Shown one piece after another: positions 12,688-23,113 of a DNA stretch of 64,000 nucleotides. Both the position numbers and the translations under genes were made by a program. The notes under the pieces were generated by a model, which saw nothing but the letters and a program-made list of their open reading frames with translations, did not search any database and was not told the origin of the DNA. This DNA is from Hansfordia pulvinata (taxonomy: Eukaryota; Ascomycota; Sordariomycetes; Xylariales): the NCBI GenBank assembly GCA_006538405.1, contig BJKQ01000025.1:1-64000 (forward strand), in the 5' to 3' direction. Position 1 is the first letter of the stretch; the number at the start of each line of letters is the position of its first letter.

Positions 12688-13419
12688 TTATGGCTTCTTA
12701 ATTGATAATTTCGAAGTTTTAAAAGTCAAATCATCACCAATCACCCTGTAACCTACTCGGTACGAGACTTTATGGCTGAATGGGTCTATGTCTCTGCCGC
12801 AGTCAGTGATAGAGACGTACTTGATGTCTCGGGTTGAATCTGGCGGTGTCTCATCGAAACCCTCATGCTCGCTACCACGACCACCCCGGCCTCTGCCACC
12901 GCCGCCTCTGCCACCGCCGCCTCCGCCGCGCATGGGTCTGCGCCGTGTGACGCCCGCCGGCTGGCTCTCGTCCCTGTCTTGACCTGAATCAGAGCCCGGT
13001 TTGTAGAGATCGAAACCGTCGTAAGCGCATCTCCCTGCTCCCAAGACGCCTTTAGCGAGAAATATCTGGCCGGAGCCGAAAAAATTGTGACAGCTCAAGT
13101 AGTTGGGGAAGAACTGGATGTCGCACGGGTACGGGAGATTCTCCACACGTAAGCTTGTGATTGGGCGTGATTCGGCGACTTGTTGGCAGATGACAGGTTT
13201 GGAGTCTTTGATCTCGACAACCGAGGCTGGGTCTTCGAAGTCTTCTCTCAGCTCCGCTACGGGAAGCTGAGAAAAATCCCGGTCTTTTCCGCATGCGTTC
13301 TCATCGTCCTCGCCGGTCCAAAAAAGGACCTGTCCATTCACATTTTTGAGGCCATAGGCCAGCCCGGTCAATAAGCAAGGTGCTATGCATAGAATGGTGA
13401 ACGGGCGCATCTGCATCAT
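12688..13419 (-). CDS. Secreted six-cysteine protein with an internal Arg-Gly-rich tract
   Basis: 243 residues from the ATG at 13419 (alternatives at 13416 and 13410). That start gives a good signal peptide ending near Ala21-Gly23. The upstream in-frame extension is basic and would spoil it. After cleavage there are six cysteines (43, 78, 99, 110, 131, 207). Residues 158-182 form a low-complexity tract of Arg and Gly with RGG/GRG repeats, flanked by acidic or polar linkers. The segment after it (198-228) is rich in beta-strand-type residues and contains the last cysteine. RGG tracts are well known in nuclear and cytoplasmic RNA-binding proteins but unusual behind a signal peptide. No family is recognised. 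It could be an effector whose tract binds nucleic acid or acidic polymers, or a wall protein; both are inference. The gene is uninterrupted, with no intron needed. Confidence 0.68.
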   Translation of the reverse strand: MMQMRPFTILCIAPCLLTGLAYGLKNVNGQVLFWTGEDDENACGKDRDFSQLPVAELREDFEDPASVVEIKDSKPVICQQVAESRPITSLRVENLPYPCDIQFFPNYLSCHNFFGSGQIFLAKGVLGAGRCAYDGFDLYKPGSDSGQDRDESQPAGVTRRRPMRGGGGGGRGGGGRGRGGRGSEHEGFDETPPDSTRDIKYVSITDCGRDIDPFSHKVSYRVGYRVIGDDLTFKTSKLSIKKP

Positions 13420-14940
13420 CACAGCCAGATGGCTCGAGCGTCGTGATTGCGTGTTTCGTCTCCAGTATAAGCAGCTTTTAGAGAAGAGCAAGAGTATGAG
13501 GGTCTTTTCAACACAGAAATGATTGCGCTTATTAGTACGAGATGAATCGATCTCTGTCGAGAGGGCGTTAAGGGCCTAAGGCCTGCACGCACCTATCGGG
13601 AATCCTTCGGGTCATTAGGTCGGCATTTAATAACAGCGAGCGGATCGGGGTTCTAGACGTGCCCGTAAAAGGCTCATGGGTCGTACGCGCTACGCCTAGC
13701 TAAGTTGATGGAGGCGCGAGGCAAAAAGAGGCGAAAAATAAATATAAAAGGCGTACTCTTAACTTTTCCAAGATGTTGCACTTCTCTGTGCCAGAGTTCC
13801 GAGGAGCCGGCGGTGAACTAGGGAGACTGAATGGTGCTAACTGCATTAAGGATGACCTTACCATGAGTGCCACGTGTTGAAGCAATTCGTCCACTTGGTC
13901 GCGCCGCAGCGTGTTGGCTTATCTTTCGTAAGAGCGCAGAGAAGAAGATGCGCCTTAAGCGTGTTAAGGAGCATTATAGATTGGTTTTTATTCCAGAAGC
14001 ACTGCTAAACCGTGTGTCATAATCAACAAAACCCATCATTGCCTTTTCGTAATCCACCACACATGTTCTATTTTGTACTCCCTTTCAATTGAAGTGCATC
14101 TCACATATAATATTACAATAGCGATCTAAGAGGTCAGCTGGCATACATTCAAGCTACTACTTATAGCGGACTGGCGCCGATTTCCAAGGAGGACAGCGGG
14201 TGCTAATCTATGAGACTCAGCCCAGCTCGGGACCGAGGCCAAAGGGCGATGAAAGGAGGAGGATTGGGCAGCATTGCGTTCCAGCACCCCTGCTTTCAAT
14301 GACTCGCGCACTGGCCGGAGAGCTGGCCGGCTGAACGCGCCCAAGTCGGTACACGGCTATCGAAGCTTCTATGGTGGTGCCCCAAGGTCTCCGGCAGGAA
14401 TCCCGGACCCCACTCACACGATGTCACCTGCCTGACGCAGCGATCGCCGCCCTTGTCAATTGTGCGTCAACTGCTGCACTCATTGCTACCTAATCACCAA
14501 AGTTGGAAGCAGCCCGATCCGAGGGGGTGGCGATGAGAACGATTGAGATTGTTAACCTGCCTTCACATGATTGGGCGCATTTTATAAACAGATGGGATTT
14601 CGGAAGGAGAACCTTTCGGTGATCACTGCAAACACTCGATGCGACCCAAACCAGCGGCATCAGCGGGTTTTGGACTGAAGGAGGCCCGCTCCACAGGAGT
14701 GTATGTATACGCATGGACGGGCAGAGAGTCGAAGAACGAGCATAAGGAGGCTACAATCCCAGATCTTTCCAGCATGTCAAGCAAATCAATCATCAACCGA
14801 CTCAGCATTGTTCACCGCCCGCAGACGTTCAAGACATCTCGGAGATCACTGTCGTCTTAGACTCGCCAGCCATCATCGAGCCACGGCGCTCGAACGTTGC
14901 GAATCAACACACCAAGAAGAATCAGCCGAAGAGCGAAGCC
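13420..14940. other. Intergenic, no gene recognised
   Basis: 1.5 kb between divergently oriented genes. Small frames on both strands at 14126-14860 lack domains and overlap each other. A TATAAA sequence at 14583-14588 lies about 350 bp upstream of the gene at 14941 and could belong to its promoter, though the distance is long. Confidence 0.45.
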
Positions 14941-15444
14941 ATGCAGCCACGCGCAACAGCAGTGCGCAGCGCCGTCGAGGCGTTCGCTTCGCATCTCTCC
15001 GCACGGCAGTGGAACGCGCTGCCTGGGGCGCTGGCTCCAGGTGCCACTTGGTTTACCAACGGCGCAGGCGCGCAGTCAGGATTGGCCCCGGCCACAGAGC
15101 ACCTGAAGCTACTGCCGCAACTGGCCGACAACTTCGATACGTACAGCTTCCACCTCGAGGACTTGATGTGCAGCGACGAGCGTGGTGTCAGCGACACCAG
15201 TGGAACCGACGTCAACAACGGCAAGGCTATGCTGCTGGCCACAGCGACCGGCGATTTGCCTGGCATCCACTACGTCAACAACATCACCATGGCGCTGGAG
15301 CTCAACTCCGAGGGCCGCATTGTCTCCGTCCGCGAGTACCCGGACCTTGCGCAGGTGGCCTGGCTGCTGGACCAGCTGAGCAAAGCCAGCGGCGGAGCCG
15401 CCTCGTCGTCATCTGCGTCATCACCATCGTCTACTTCTTCCTGA
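14941..15444 (+). CDS. NTF2-like / SnoaL-like domain protein
   Basis: 167 residues, ATG at 14941, single exon, no signal peptide. Residues 5-145 fit the NTF2-like alpha+beta cone. There is an N-terminal helix (VRSAVEAFASHLSAR), then a tryptophan-containing segment ending in FTNGAG. A helix follows, and the C-terminal strands include NITMALELNSEGRIVSVREY, the usual end of the SnoaL/ketosteroid-isomerase-type fold. In fungi such proteins are often tailoring cyclases or isomerases in secondary-metabolite clusters, but many have no known substrate. The last 20 residues are mostly serine and alanine and are probably disordered. It lies 1.26 kb upstream of a P450 on the same strand, which makes a shared pathway possible. 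No catalytic residue can be assigned with confidence. Confidence 0.72.
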   Translation: MQPRATAVRSAVEAFASHLSARQWNALPGALAPGATWFTNGAGAQSGLAPATEHLKLLPQLADNFDTYSFHLEDLMCSDERGVSDTSGTDVNNGKAMLLATATGDLPGIHYVNNITMALELNSEGRIVSVREYPDLAQVAWLLDQLSKASGGAASSSSASSPSSTSS

Positions 15445-16705
15445 GGGCAGCGACAGACGCTGGGATTCGCGCTGGGGGGAACGCTGCCAGTTCCCGTCCT
15501 TCTGGCTGCTATCTATCTGTTCTCCCTCTCTCTCTCTCTCTATATCGAGTGATGATCTGTTCTGCCCAATCAGGTGGTCGACGACGATCTGCATCTTTTG
15601 TGTTTTTCTAAGGGGGCTTACTCCCAGTTTTATAATAGTTTGGTTCTCCCGAAAGTTGTCAGCTTTCACATATATTCGACAAGTTGTGCGCCCGGAATTA
15701 TTGGTCAGCCCCCTTCGTCATGGGGCCGCGGGCGTTGAAGGGCTCTCATCGCTGGTCGCATGCGTCCCCGTTTCGCGGCTTGCAACTATGTTTATCACGG
15801 CATTGATGGCCGTTTGCAGCAATTAATCTCATTCCCAGAGTACATAGTTCCAAACTTCTTGTTCACATCCCTTCTCCAAGGCTACACAGCGATCTTTCAA
15901 TGGAACTATTGCCGAGGTGCTGTAGAGCCTCCGCGTGCCGCCGCCACCACTACCGCATCAGCGTGTAAATTTCGTTACATATCCGTCATTCGCTTGCCCG
16001 CCAGGTGGCCCACAGTCGCCCGTGCGAAAGGGCGGGCTTACATTTAAATATTTATCTAGAAGTGCTCGTGTGGGAGTGACAATGCTGATACGTTAAGATC
16101 GACAATCGGCGGCCGGCGTGTAGTAAGCCGCCCTGGACTGGCCTTGCCTGGCCTTGCCTGGCCTTGCCTAGCAAGGCGCCTGTACGCCCTTTTGCCCATC
16201 TTTTAGCGCTTGATCCCGGGGCCCACGCGGCAGCCCACCCTCTATGGAGTACTTGGACATGGTCGGCAGACGGCAGCATTCCCCTTCTGGGCGCCAGACA
16301 TGCTTCACGCCGGCCGGTAAGTGGAGGCTACGGCTGACGTGGTACCGGGATCAACAGCCGGTTTGTGGGTGGCCTACGAGCCGCGTACACCCGTTGCATC
16401 CGGAGCCTCGAAGGCGGGAGGCCGGAGCGGGGGCCAGGCCGAGTCAAGACAGCCGTGGAGGACAGACACCCTTACTGGTCCGGACATGTAATGAGAGTAC
16501 TGGCAATGAACACGTGAATTTGTAGGTAGGCTCTGCTTTGCTTTCCTGTCCCTACTTACCCTAGGTAGCCACGCCATATTCTGCCTCCTCCGTTGTTTGC
16601 GCGCTGAGTGGAGTGAGAAACGTCGCAGTAGCAAGGACGACCAGCAATTGAACACATCTCCTACGGTCGCGTTACGGACGAAGCTCGCCTGATCCTACTA
16701 CCGCC
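15445..16705. other. Intergenic with promoter of the P450 gene
   Basis: 1.26 kb. It begins with the 3' region of the NTF2-like gene, including a CT-rich microsatellite at about 15525-15541. It also holds a short tandem repeat with a hairpin at 16141-16177 and ends at the P450 start. Reading frames here (15760-16047, 16244-16525) show no domains or codon bias. Confidence 0.45.
16141..16177. repeat. 10-bp tandem repeat ending in a 7-bp hairpin
   Basis: Three consecutive copies of GCCTTGCCTG (the last ends in A) at 16141-16170. They are followed directly by GCAAGGC, so that GCCTTGC, a three-base loop and GCAAGGC form a perfect 7-bp inverted repeat at 16161-16177. It lies about 530 bp upstream of the P450 start. 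A role as a binding site or hairpin is possible but not shown. Confidence 0.6.
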
Positions 16706-19070
16706 ATGGGCGTCCTGCAAGAGGCGGCGTCTGGCTTGCGCGAGGGCAGACACTGGGGTCTCGCTATCTTGATGCTCGCCGTCGCCTGGCTGGCCCGGAA
16801 TCGGTACTGCCATGGTCTGCACCGATTCCCCGGGCCGTTCCTGGCCTCCCTGACCGACTGGTGGCGCCTCGCGGTCGTCTGGGGCGGGCGCCCGGACTTG
16901 GTGCACCGGAGGCTGCACGCGCGATACGGCGACGTCGTGCGACTCGGGCCCAACATGCTGTCGTTTGCCAGTCCGGAGGCGCTCAGGGATATTTACGGGC
17001 TAAACAAGGGCTTCACCAAGGTGCGTTATTAGACATTGATCATCCAATCATGTGTGTGATGCCTCAATGTGCCTGCTTCTTCGTTGTGATCACTGTTACT
17101 CGCTTCGCTCCGCCTTTCCACGATGCCACTGTTGAGAGCCAGGAGATGCCCCTGCTTTCCGGAAAACGCTGACGCTCGGCGATCCTGCCGTCCCTCGACC
17201 CCCAGAGCGACTTCTACCTTGTGCAGCAGAATGTGGCGCGGGGCGAGCGTCTGCCCTCGCTCTTCTCTAGCACCGACAACGACTTCCACGCGCGGTACCG
17301 CCGCTGCATCAACGGCGCCTTCTCCATGTCGTCGCTCGTCCAGTACGAGCCGCTGGTCGACCGGACGACGCGTCTTTTCCTCGACCAGACGGAGCGGATA
17401 TACGCCACTGGGACGGGCGGCGGCGGCTGCGGCGATGGCAATGGCTGCTGCGACATGGCGCGGTGGCTGCAGTTCTACGCCTTTGACGTGATCGGCGAAC
17501 TGACCTACACGAAGCGCCACGGTTTTCTCGAGCGTAACGAGGACATTGACGGCATTGTCCAGGCGCTGGACCGCATGTTCCAATATGCCGCGGTGGTTAG
17601 TAGCCCGTGGACACGCATGCGTCCCCTCTTTCCGGTCTCATTCCACACATTCCCCATGACATGTCTCTTCCACCTTGGCTGACCAGCCTCCCCACGGGGC
17701 GAGGCGTAGATCGGGCAGTTGCCGTCTCTCGACCTGCTGCTACAAAAGAACCCCGTGTACCTCAAATTGTCGCAATGGGGTCTGTTTGAAGCGACTATGC
17801 CGGTGGCGCGGTTCGCAGGGGCGAGACTGAAGGAGCGAGTCGCCGCTGGGACCGCTGCTAATAACAAGCCCGCCGTCGAAGGACCCGTCGTCCCCGAACC
17901 CATCGACGAGCCCTCCACCGCCGCCACTGGTGAGGACGAGGGCGAGGGCGAGGACGGGGGCGAGTGCACGTCAGAGGCGGCCGATGGCCACCCGCATTCC
18001 ACACCACCCGCAGACCTGCTCTCCAAGTTCCTCGCCGCCCAGCGCGCGCACCCCGCCGTCTTCACCGACATGTTGGTGCTGACGACGTGCGTGTCCATGG
18101 CCTTTGCTGACTCCGACACGACCGCCGTCTCCCTGTCCGCCGTGCTTTACCACCTGCTGCGGGGCTCCGACGCCAACGCTACCAGCGCCAGCGCCAGCGC
18201 CAGCACCAACGCTGACTCGGCCCGCCAGGATCATCAATCGCCAGGGAGGCAGGCAGGCGGTCCACTGGCCTACCTGCGCGCAGAGCTGGACGCCGCCGCC
18301 CGCGAGGGCCGCTTTGCCGACAACACCTCAGGGCTCGTCACCTGGGCCGAGAGCCAGACGCTGCCCTACCTCGACGCCTGCGTGCGCGAGGCCTTCCGCC
18401 TGCACCCGGCCGTCGGCTTGCCCTTGGAGCGCGTCGTTCCGCCCCGGCCCGGCGGCGGGGTCCAGATTGCCGGCCGCTTCGTCCCAGCTGGCACCATTGT
18501 CGGCGTCAGCGCATGGGTCCTGCACCGGCGGCCCGAGGTCTGGGGGAGCGATGCCGAAGAGTATCGCCCGGAGAGGTGGCTGGAGGCCTGGGCCGCGGCG
18601 GAGCAGGAGGAGACAGAGGAGGGGACGAAAGAGACCAAAGAGACGAGGAAGAGTGAAGGGCCTGCCAGGGCTCGGCTCCGCGAAATGAACGCATGCATGT
18701 TGCACTTTGGCATGGGCTCCCGCACCTGTCTAGGCAAGAACATTTCGCTGCTCGAGATTTACAAAGTCATCCCGAGCCTACTACGCCGGTTCGATGTAAG
18801 TCGCCCCCTTCGCACAGTTCCGACCGGACCCTCCTTCGAAGCCCCTTCTTCTCCCAATGAGGCCTGTCAAGTAATTGCACACACCAGCGGCGTCTGTCTG
18901 TTCAAAATTATGGTGGTGCTGATAAGCTCGGCCCCGCACAGATTCAGCTCCAGAATCCCGAGGAGGATTGGAAGCTCGTCAACGCCTGGTTCGTCAAGAC
19001 GCACAATTTCATGGTCACCTTCAAGGTGCGCCATCTGGTGCAGCCGGACTTTGGACTCGGGCGCAGCTGA
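16706..19070 (+). CDS. Cytochrome P450 monooxygenase, pisatin-demethylase-like
   Basis: Four exons: 16706-17020, 17206-17595, 17710-18795, 18942-19070. All three introns are phase 0 and GT-AG, with donors gtgcgt, gttagt and gtaagt; product 639 residues. An N-terminal membrane anchor lies at about 17-31. The conserved block after the first splice (KGFTK joined to SDFYLVQQ) matches fungal P450s annotated as pisatin demethylase-like. The I-helix segment reads AFADSDTT (about 366-373), the ExxR motif is E462-AF-R465, and the heme loop FGMGSRTCLG places the heme ligand at Cys575. The protein is about 110 residues longer than usual. The extra length comes from an acidic insertion (about residues 280-320), an Ala/Ser repeat insertion near 395-410 and a charged insertion near 530-550. 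The I-helix has Asp where most P450s have Gly. Substrate unknown; it works in the ER membrane with NADPH-P450 reductase. Confidence 0.9.
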
Positions 19071-20078
19071 TGAGAGATCGCTGCATATTCCGCAACCACC
19101 CACAGGCGGGTGACGCACTCCTGGCTCGAAGTGAAGGGTCTGTGATCTGTCCGTCTTGCACGCCACCCTCGCCTCTCTCGGCAATGTGGCCATTGCCCAC
19201 CTTGCAAGCGCAACTAGTCCAACTTGACGTTGGGCAACGCGCGATGGCAACGTGACTAGCTGAGGGCCTGAGCCTGATTCCAAAGACATGCCCCGAGAAA
19301 TGGCCACGCCACATCATTTATATCGTCTGACCCACGACACTCGCCCCTGTGGGTGGAATGCACGTTCAGATTGGCTGGGTGGCTAAAAATAAACGGTCAC
19401 AGGTCGATTCGGCAGCACTCGTACGGGCTGAAAAGCTTGGGACACGGATCGTGACGTTGATGACTGAGTTTTCTGCCTTTTTCACACTTTGCTGGCGCTT
19501 GGTTCTTCTGTCTGAGATCGCGTATACGGAAACATCATGCAGCTCCGAAAATGGCTGTGGTCGACCTCACGGAGAGGCACGGAGAGGAAATGAAGTTGAT
19601 CGAGCATTCTTTTTCCTGAAGTATAAATGGAAGACAGCGCAATGGAGGGGGGAAAGAGGAAGGAACTTTTGGTCGGGAGTACCCAATCCCGGAGACTAAG
19701 AGAAAAGAGACTGACGGGCTGGATGGGGAAATAATGAAATTGTACCGTTCATCCCTCATTCACTTTGATCGTTGACTTCTTTCAGTCGTACAAACCAAAG
19801 AAAACCTAAGTATGATCAGCAACAGTCAGATATTTAACATGATGCAATGACTGCGAAGGCGGCTTGAGCTCGGAAGATTCGCTGGCGCAGCCAGAAGGGC
19901 CGGCTGTGATAGTGTCTAGGTAGACCCTCCATGCTGTCACGTGGAGTAAGCGCTGTGATAGTTTATTTCCATGTCGGAGAGGGGGATGAGAAGTGCGTCG
20001 CGTATGAAAATAAATCCTCTTATCAAGTTGACTGATCTAGACTACTTCATCGAACCCCCGACCTTATTTCAGTCCAAG
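19071..20078. other. Intergenic between convergent genes
   Basis: 1.0 kb between the ends of the P450 and of the minus-strand gene at 20079. It should hold both 3' untranslated regions. Frames seen here (18968-19317, 19349-19699) are short, overlapping and without domains. Confidence 0.45.
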
Positions 20079-20783
20079 TCATGCATAAGCAGAGTTTGGG
20101 TGTCTCCGGATTTTATCACAAATAGAATCAAACGCGGACCGAGCAATACCGCCGCCAACCATGATGAAGGGGCCAGTGAAGAGCCACATAAGCTGAAGCG
20201 CAGCCACGGGGACTATTCTCCCGTACATGGCAGTGGCAACAAGCCCCTTAACACCCTTGTTGTTTCCAAGCTTCCCGTCAATCTGCTCCAGTCTGGCCAA
20301 TACTCTTTCGGTGAGCTCGCGTCGCTCGTTCGTCCCCAGCGGAAAGTAGGAAAAGACATCCTTGGCGAAAGCCGCGTATCTGTGATCCTCATGAAGTTCG
20401 ACTGCAACTTTCTGTGTGTTCCTCATCATTTTCTCAACGGCATCCTTTTTCCCCACCATCACCTCTTCGGTCTCCTTCTTTGACATCTTGGCGCGCTGAT
20501 AGATTGAGGCAACCATTTTTGTCAGATAATCTGCGACATCGTCGAGTTTCTTCTCGTCATGTGGGTCTTTCTTCAGCTCCTCGACAGCTGTCTGGGCGTC
20601 TTTCGCGTCGGTATCGGTAAATTCGAGTTCGTCGTCGATTCCCCTCGGCTGGTTTGCCTCTTGATTGCAGGGCGATGCATTTCCTGCTGCAGGCCGGCCG
20701 CAGTCCCGGCGCAGCTGAGACTCGGAGCCTGGGATGGTATTGTATGGCTGGCCTAGAGCTGCGGCAGCGCCCCCGAGGCCCAT
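20079..20783 (-). CDS. Hypothetical helical protein with C-terminal hydrophobic segment
   Basis: 234 residues from the first in-frame ATG (20783); no family recognised. After a Gly/Ala-rich start and a polar linker, residues from about 50 to 165 are charged and predicted helical, rich in Lys, Glu and Asp. A hydrophobic stretch follows at about 180-215 (VPVAALQLMWLFTGPFIMVGG), then a short basic tail. That pattern fits a membrane-associated or pore/tail-anchored helical protein, but this is inference. The true N-terminus is doubtful. In another frame the ATG at 20812 opens a convincing signal peptide (MRWYLALALAWASGALPQ) that runs into a stop at the point where this frame begins. A one-base indel, a mis-set start or an unseen intron could explain this. 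The gene may thus encode a secreted protein that is now frameshifted. Confidence 0.5.
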   Translation of the reverse strand: MGLGGAAAALGQPYNTIPGSESQLRRDCGRPAAGNASPCNQEANQPRGIDDELEFTDTDAKDAQTAVEELKKDPHDEKKLDDVADYLTKMVASIYQRAKMSKKETEEVMVGKKDAVEKMMRNTQKVAVELHEDHRYAAFAKDVFSYFPLGTNERRELTERVLARLEQIDGKLGNNKGVKGLVATAMYGRIVPVAALQLMWLFTGPFIMVGGGIARSAFDSICDKIRRHPNSAYA

Positions 20784-20812
20784 GCTAAAGCGAGGGCAAG
20801 GTACCAACGCAT

Positions 20813-23113
20813 GCTTACTGCGGTTATATCGCAAGTAGCGATGAAATGAAGTTGTGGCGGGCGTGGGAAGCGAGCCACAAATTAGAAAGAGTCAAAGTAG
20901 GGACATAAGTTCGTCGAGTTGATTCCAGAACATTTAAAGACGCCAGGGGCTGGTCCAATGTTTATCATTCACACTTTTGTCCTCATGAATCAGATCATGG
21001 ACGTATACTGGTGCGTTATTGAACTACACTGCATTTATTACTTACCATCTACTATAAGAAACAAGAGCTTCAAACCTTCGGGTCCAAAATTGCTAAGAAT
21101 AGCATTCCAGTTCACTAAAGAAATAAAGAATGGCGGAAGAAAGCTAAAGGGGCGAATGCAGTCGTGGAAGTTCCTTGACCCAAACGGCTAAGCTTGCGCG
21201 CACCTAACGATTTGAGGGCTGTGGCGAATGAATGTGTTCACCCGGCAGATCCCTGCCCTATTACAGCACATCCCGCGAGGAAGGAATGAGCGGAAACTCG
21301 TGGGTCCCGACCCCGTTGAAGCCGTGATCAAATAGGAAGAGACGGGTTTTTAAAAAGGCCGGAGCAGCAATCGCCAAAATTGCGGCTGTATTCGCCTTTC
21401 TTCCAACACCGACTGGGATGAACCAGCCCTTTGATAGACGTCTTTCTTGGCGTGACGTTAGCCGAAGCCACTCAACGCGTTTTCTGGGTGAACACACGTG
21501 GATGTCAGTAGGGCCCCGTGAAGTGCACGGCATTGCGGTGTTCCTTGAGGCAGTCGCAGATGAGTGCTTGCTAGCCCCCATCGTAGCACATCAGAACCAA
21601 GCCCGGTGGCAATGAAACAACTGGTGTATTTGGCGCTATGGAGTTCCGGGATTAGGATTTCGGCTTCTCCAAGAGTTGTGCCTCCATTGACGGGGCCTTT
21701 ATTGTCCAATACGGGTCTGGTGTAGTGGTGGCGAACGTCTCGGCGGGGACGCTCGCAGTCGGCCAGCAATTACCCTAGGGGCCATAGGTTGAGCAAGTGT
21801 TCGGTATTGTCCGCCAGCCGGGCCATGTGCGTGTCCGTCAAGCATCAGCATCGCCACATAGGCTAGCGCCACGCACTGGAATCCAGCAGCCTGCTCTGGC
21901 CAGCAGATTCGGCTTTCCGTGTCCGTCAGAGGTTCCGGATTGGAGATCGTGTCTGCCATTTGCTGATTGCTCTTTTTGAACTGACGGCCCATGAAAGTCA
22001 TCGGCACTTGGCAGCCGTCTTCATCAGTGGGCCACAAGACCGGCTCGCACCCCCGGACCCCAACCGTCCTTTAGCAATCGAACCCCAACGACGAGGCGAT
22101 GGAGACACCTCGCAAGGCCAACTCGGACGGGGCGAGGACCAGGCGGAAAGGGCGATGGCCGGTTCGTTATAGCAGCGATGTCTGACGATGGTTTTCGTAG
22201 GACAACTTCGCCGTTCCCCAGTGCTCAATTGCTAATCAAGCTGCCTTGCCGTGGGTAAAATGGTCAGCGACCACACTTCGGGGGTTGAAGCGTGTTGTCT
22301 TTGTGTGGGAGATCAGCTCCCGTGATGGCGCATTGGCGGCAATGCTAGAGAACCCAGAACTATGGCTTGCCCAGGACGTCATGCTGAGGCTGTCGGAAGC
22401 TGGTAAAGGGCGTCAACGGGCCCGGAAGTGGGCTGCTCTAGTGGTAACAATGACGAGTAGTTCCAACCTTTCTCTCTGTGAGAATTGCATTTGCAGCCGG
22501 TGAAGAAGGAGACCCAGCCAGCATGGTTTGGCGGCATCGGCTGGAGATGAGACTAATCGGAGTGATCTGATCCGTGGCGATATCGAGCGGGATCGTGTCT
22601 TCCAGCGTGCGGTCGGTGGGCGACAACGCTGTGAATACAACGTTCGGAGCCCAACAGCCGCCATTGCAGCCGCATGGCGGGTGGTGATAGTTCGGCCGAA
22701 CGTCCACGAGGCGGGGGGAGGGAGACGGGCTGCAACCGTGGTGCAACGCAAGACAGATAGATTGTGGCTGTCGAGTAGCACGCTGCCCTGGTCAATGGTG
22801 CGCCAGTCAGTGGGTGCCAGCGACCTCACGCTGCAAACGAGGTCCGGATCCTGGCATGATGTAGAGCGTGGTGCGTGGGCCTGCGCATCTCTGCGTCGCG
22901 AGGCTCCCACTGTAGGGACGGCTATCCCGAAACTTTCCTGGTTGGAATGAAGTAATGCAAATGAAGGAATCCACGGCCAACCAAGTCACATGAAAACGCA
23001 GCAAGTTCACACGAAGGGAATAAACAAGCATCATGCGGCGAGTGGACGGGCAAGGCGGCCCAGGGCAGGGCGCTGCTGTTTCTCTTCTTCCCCCACCCCC
23101 GCTTTGTTCTTGT
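20813..23113. other. Intergenic, possible gene remnants
   Basis: 2.3 kb. Several medium frames on the minus strand (21261-21581, 21458-21769, 21699-22037, 22413-22910) overlap or follow each other in different frames. They may be remains of an older gene, but I could not recognise a domain or join them through splice sites. No gene is called. Confidence 0.4.

Noticed and set aside
14703..15611. 302-residue plus-strand frame over the NTF2-like gene
   Set aside because: It is Arg/Ser-rich and out of frame with the conserved fold. The 167-residue frame carries the domain.
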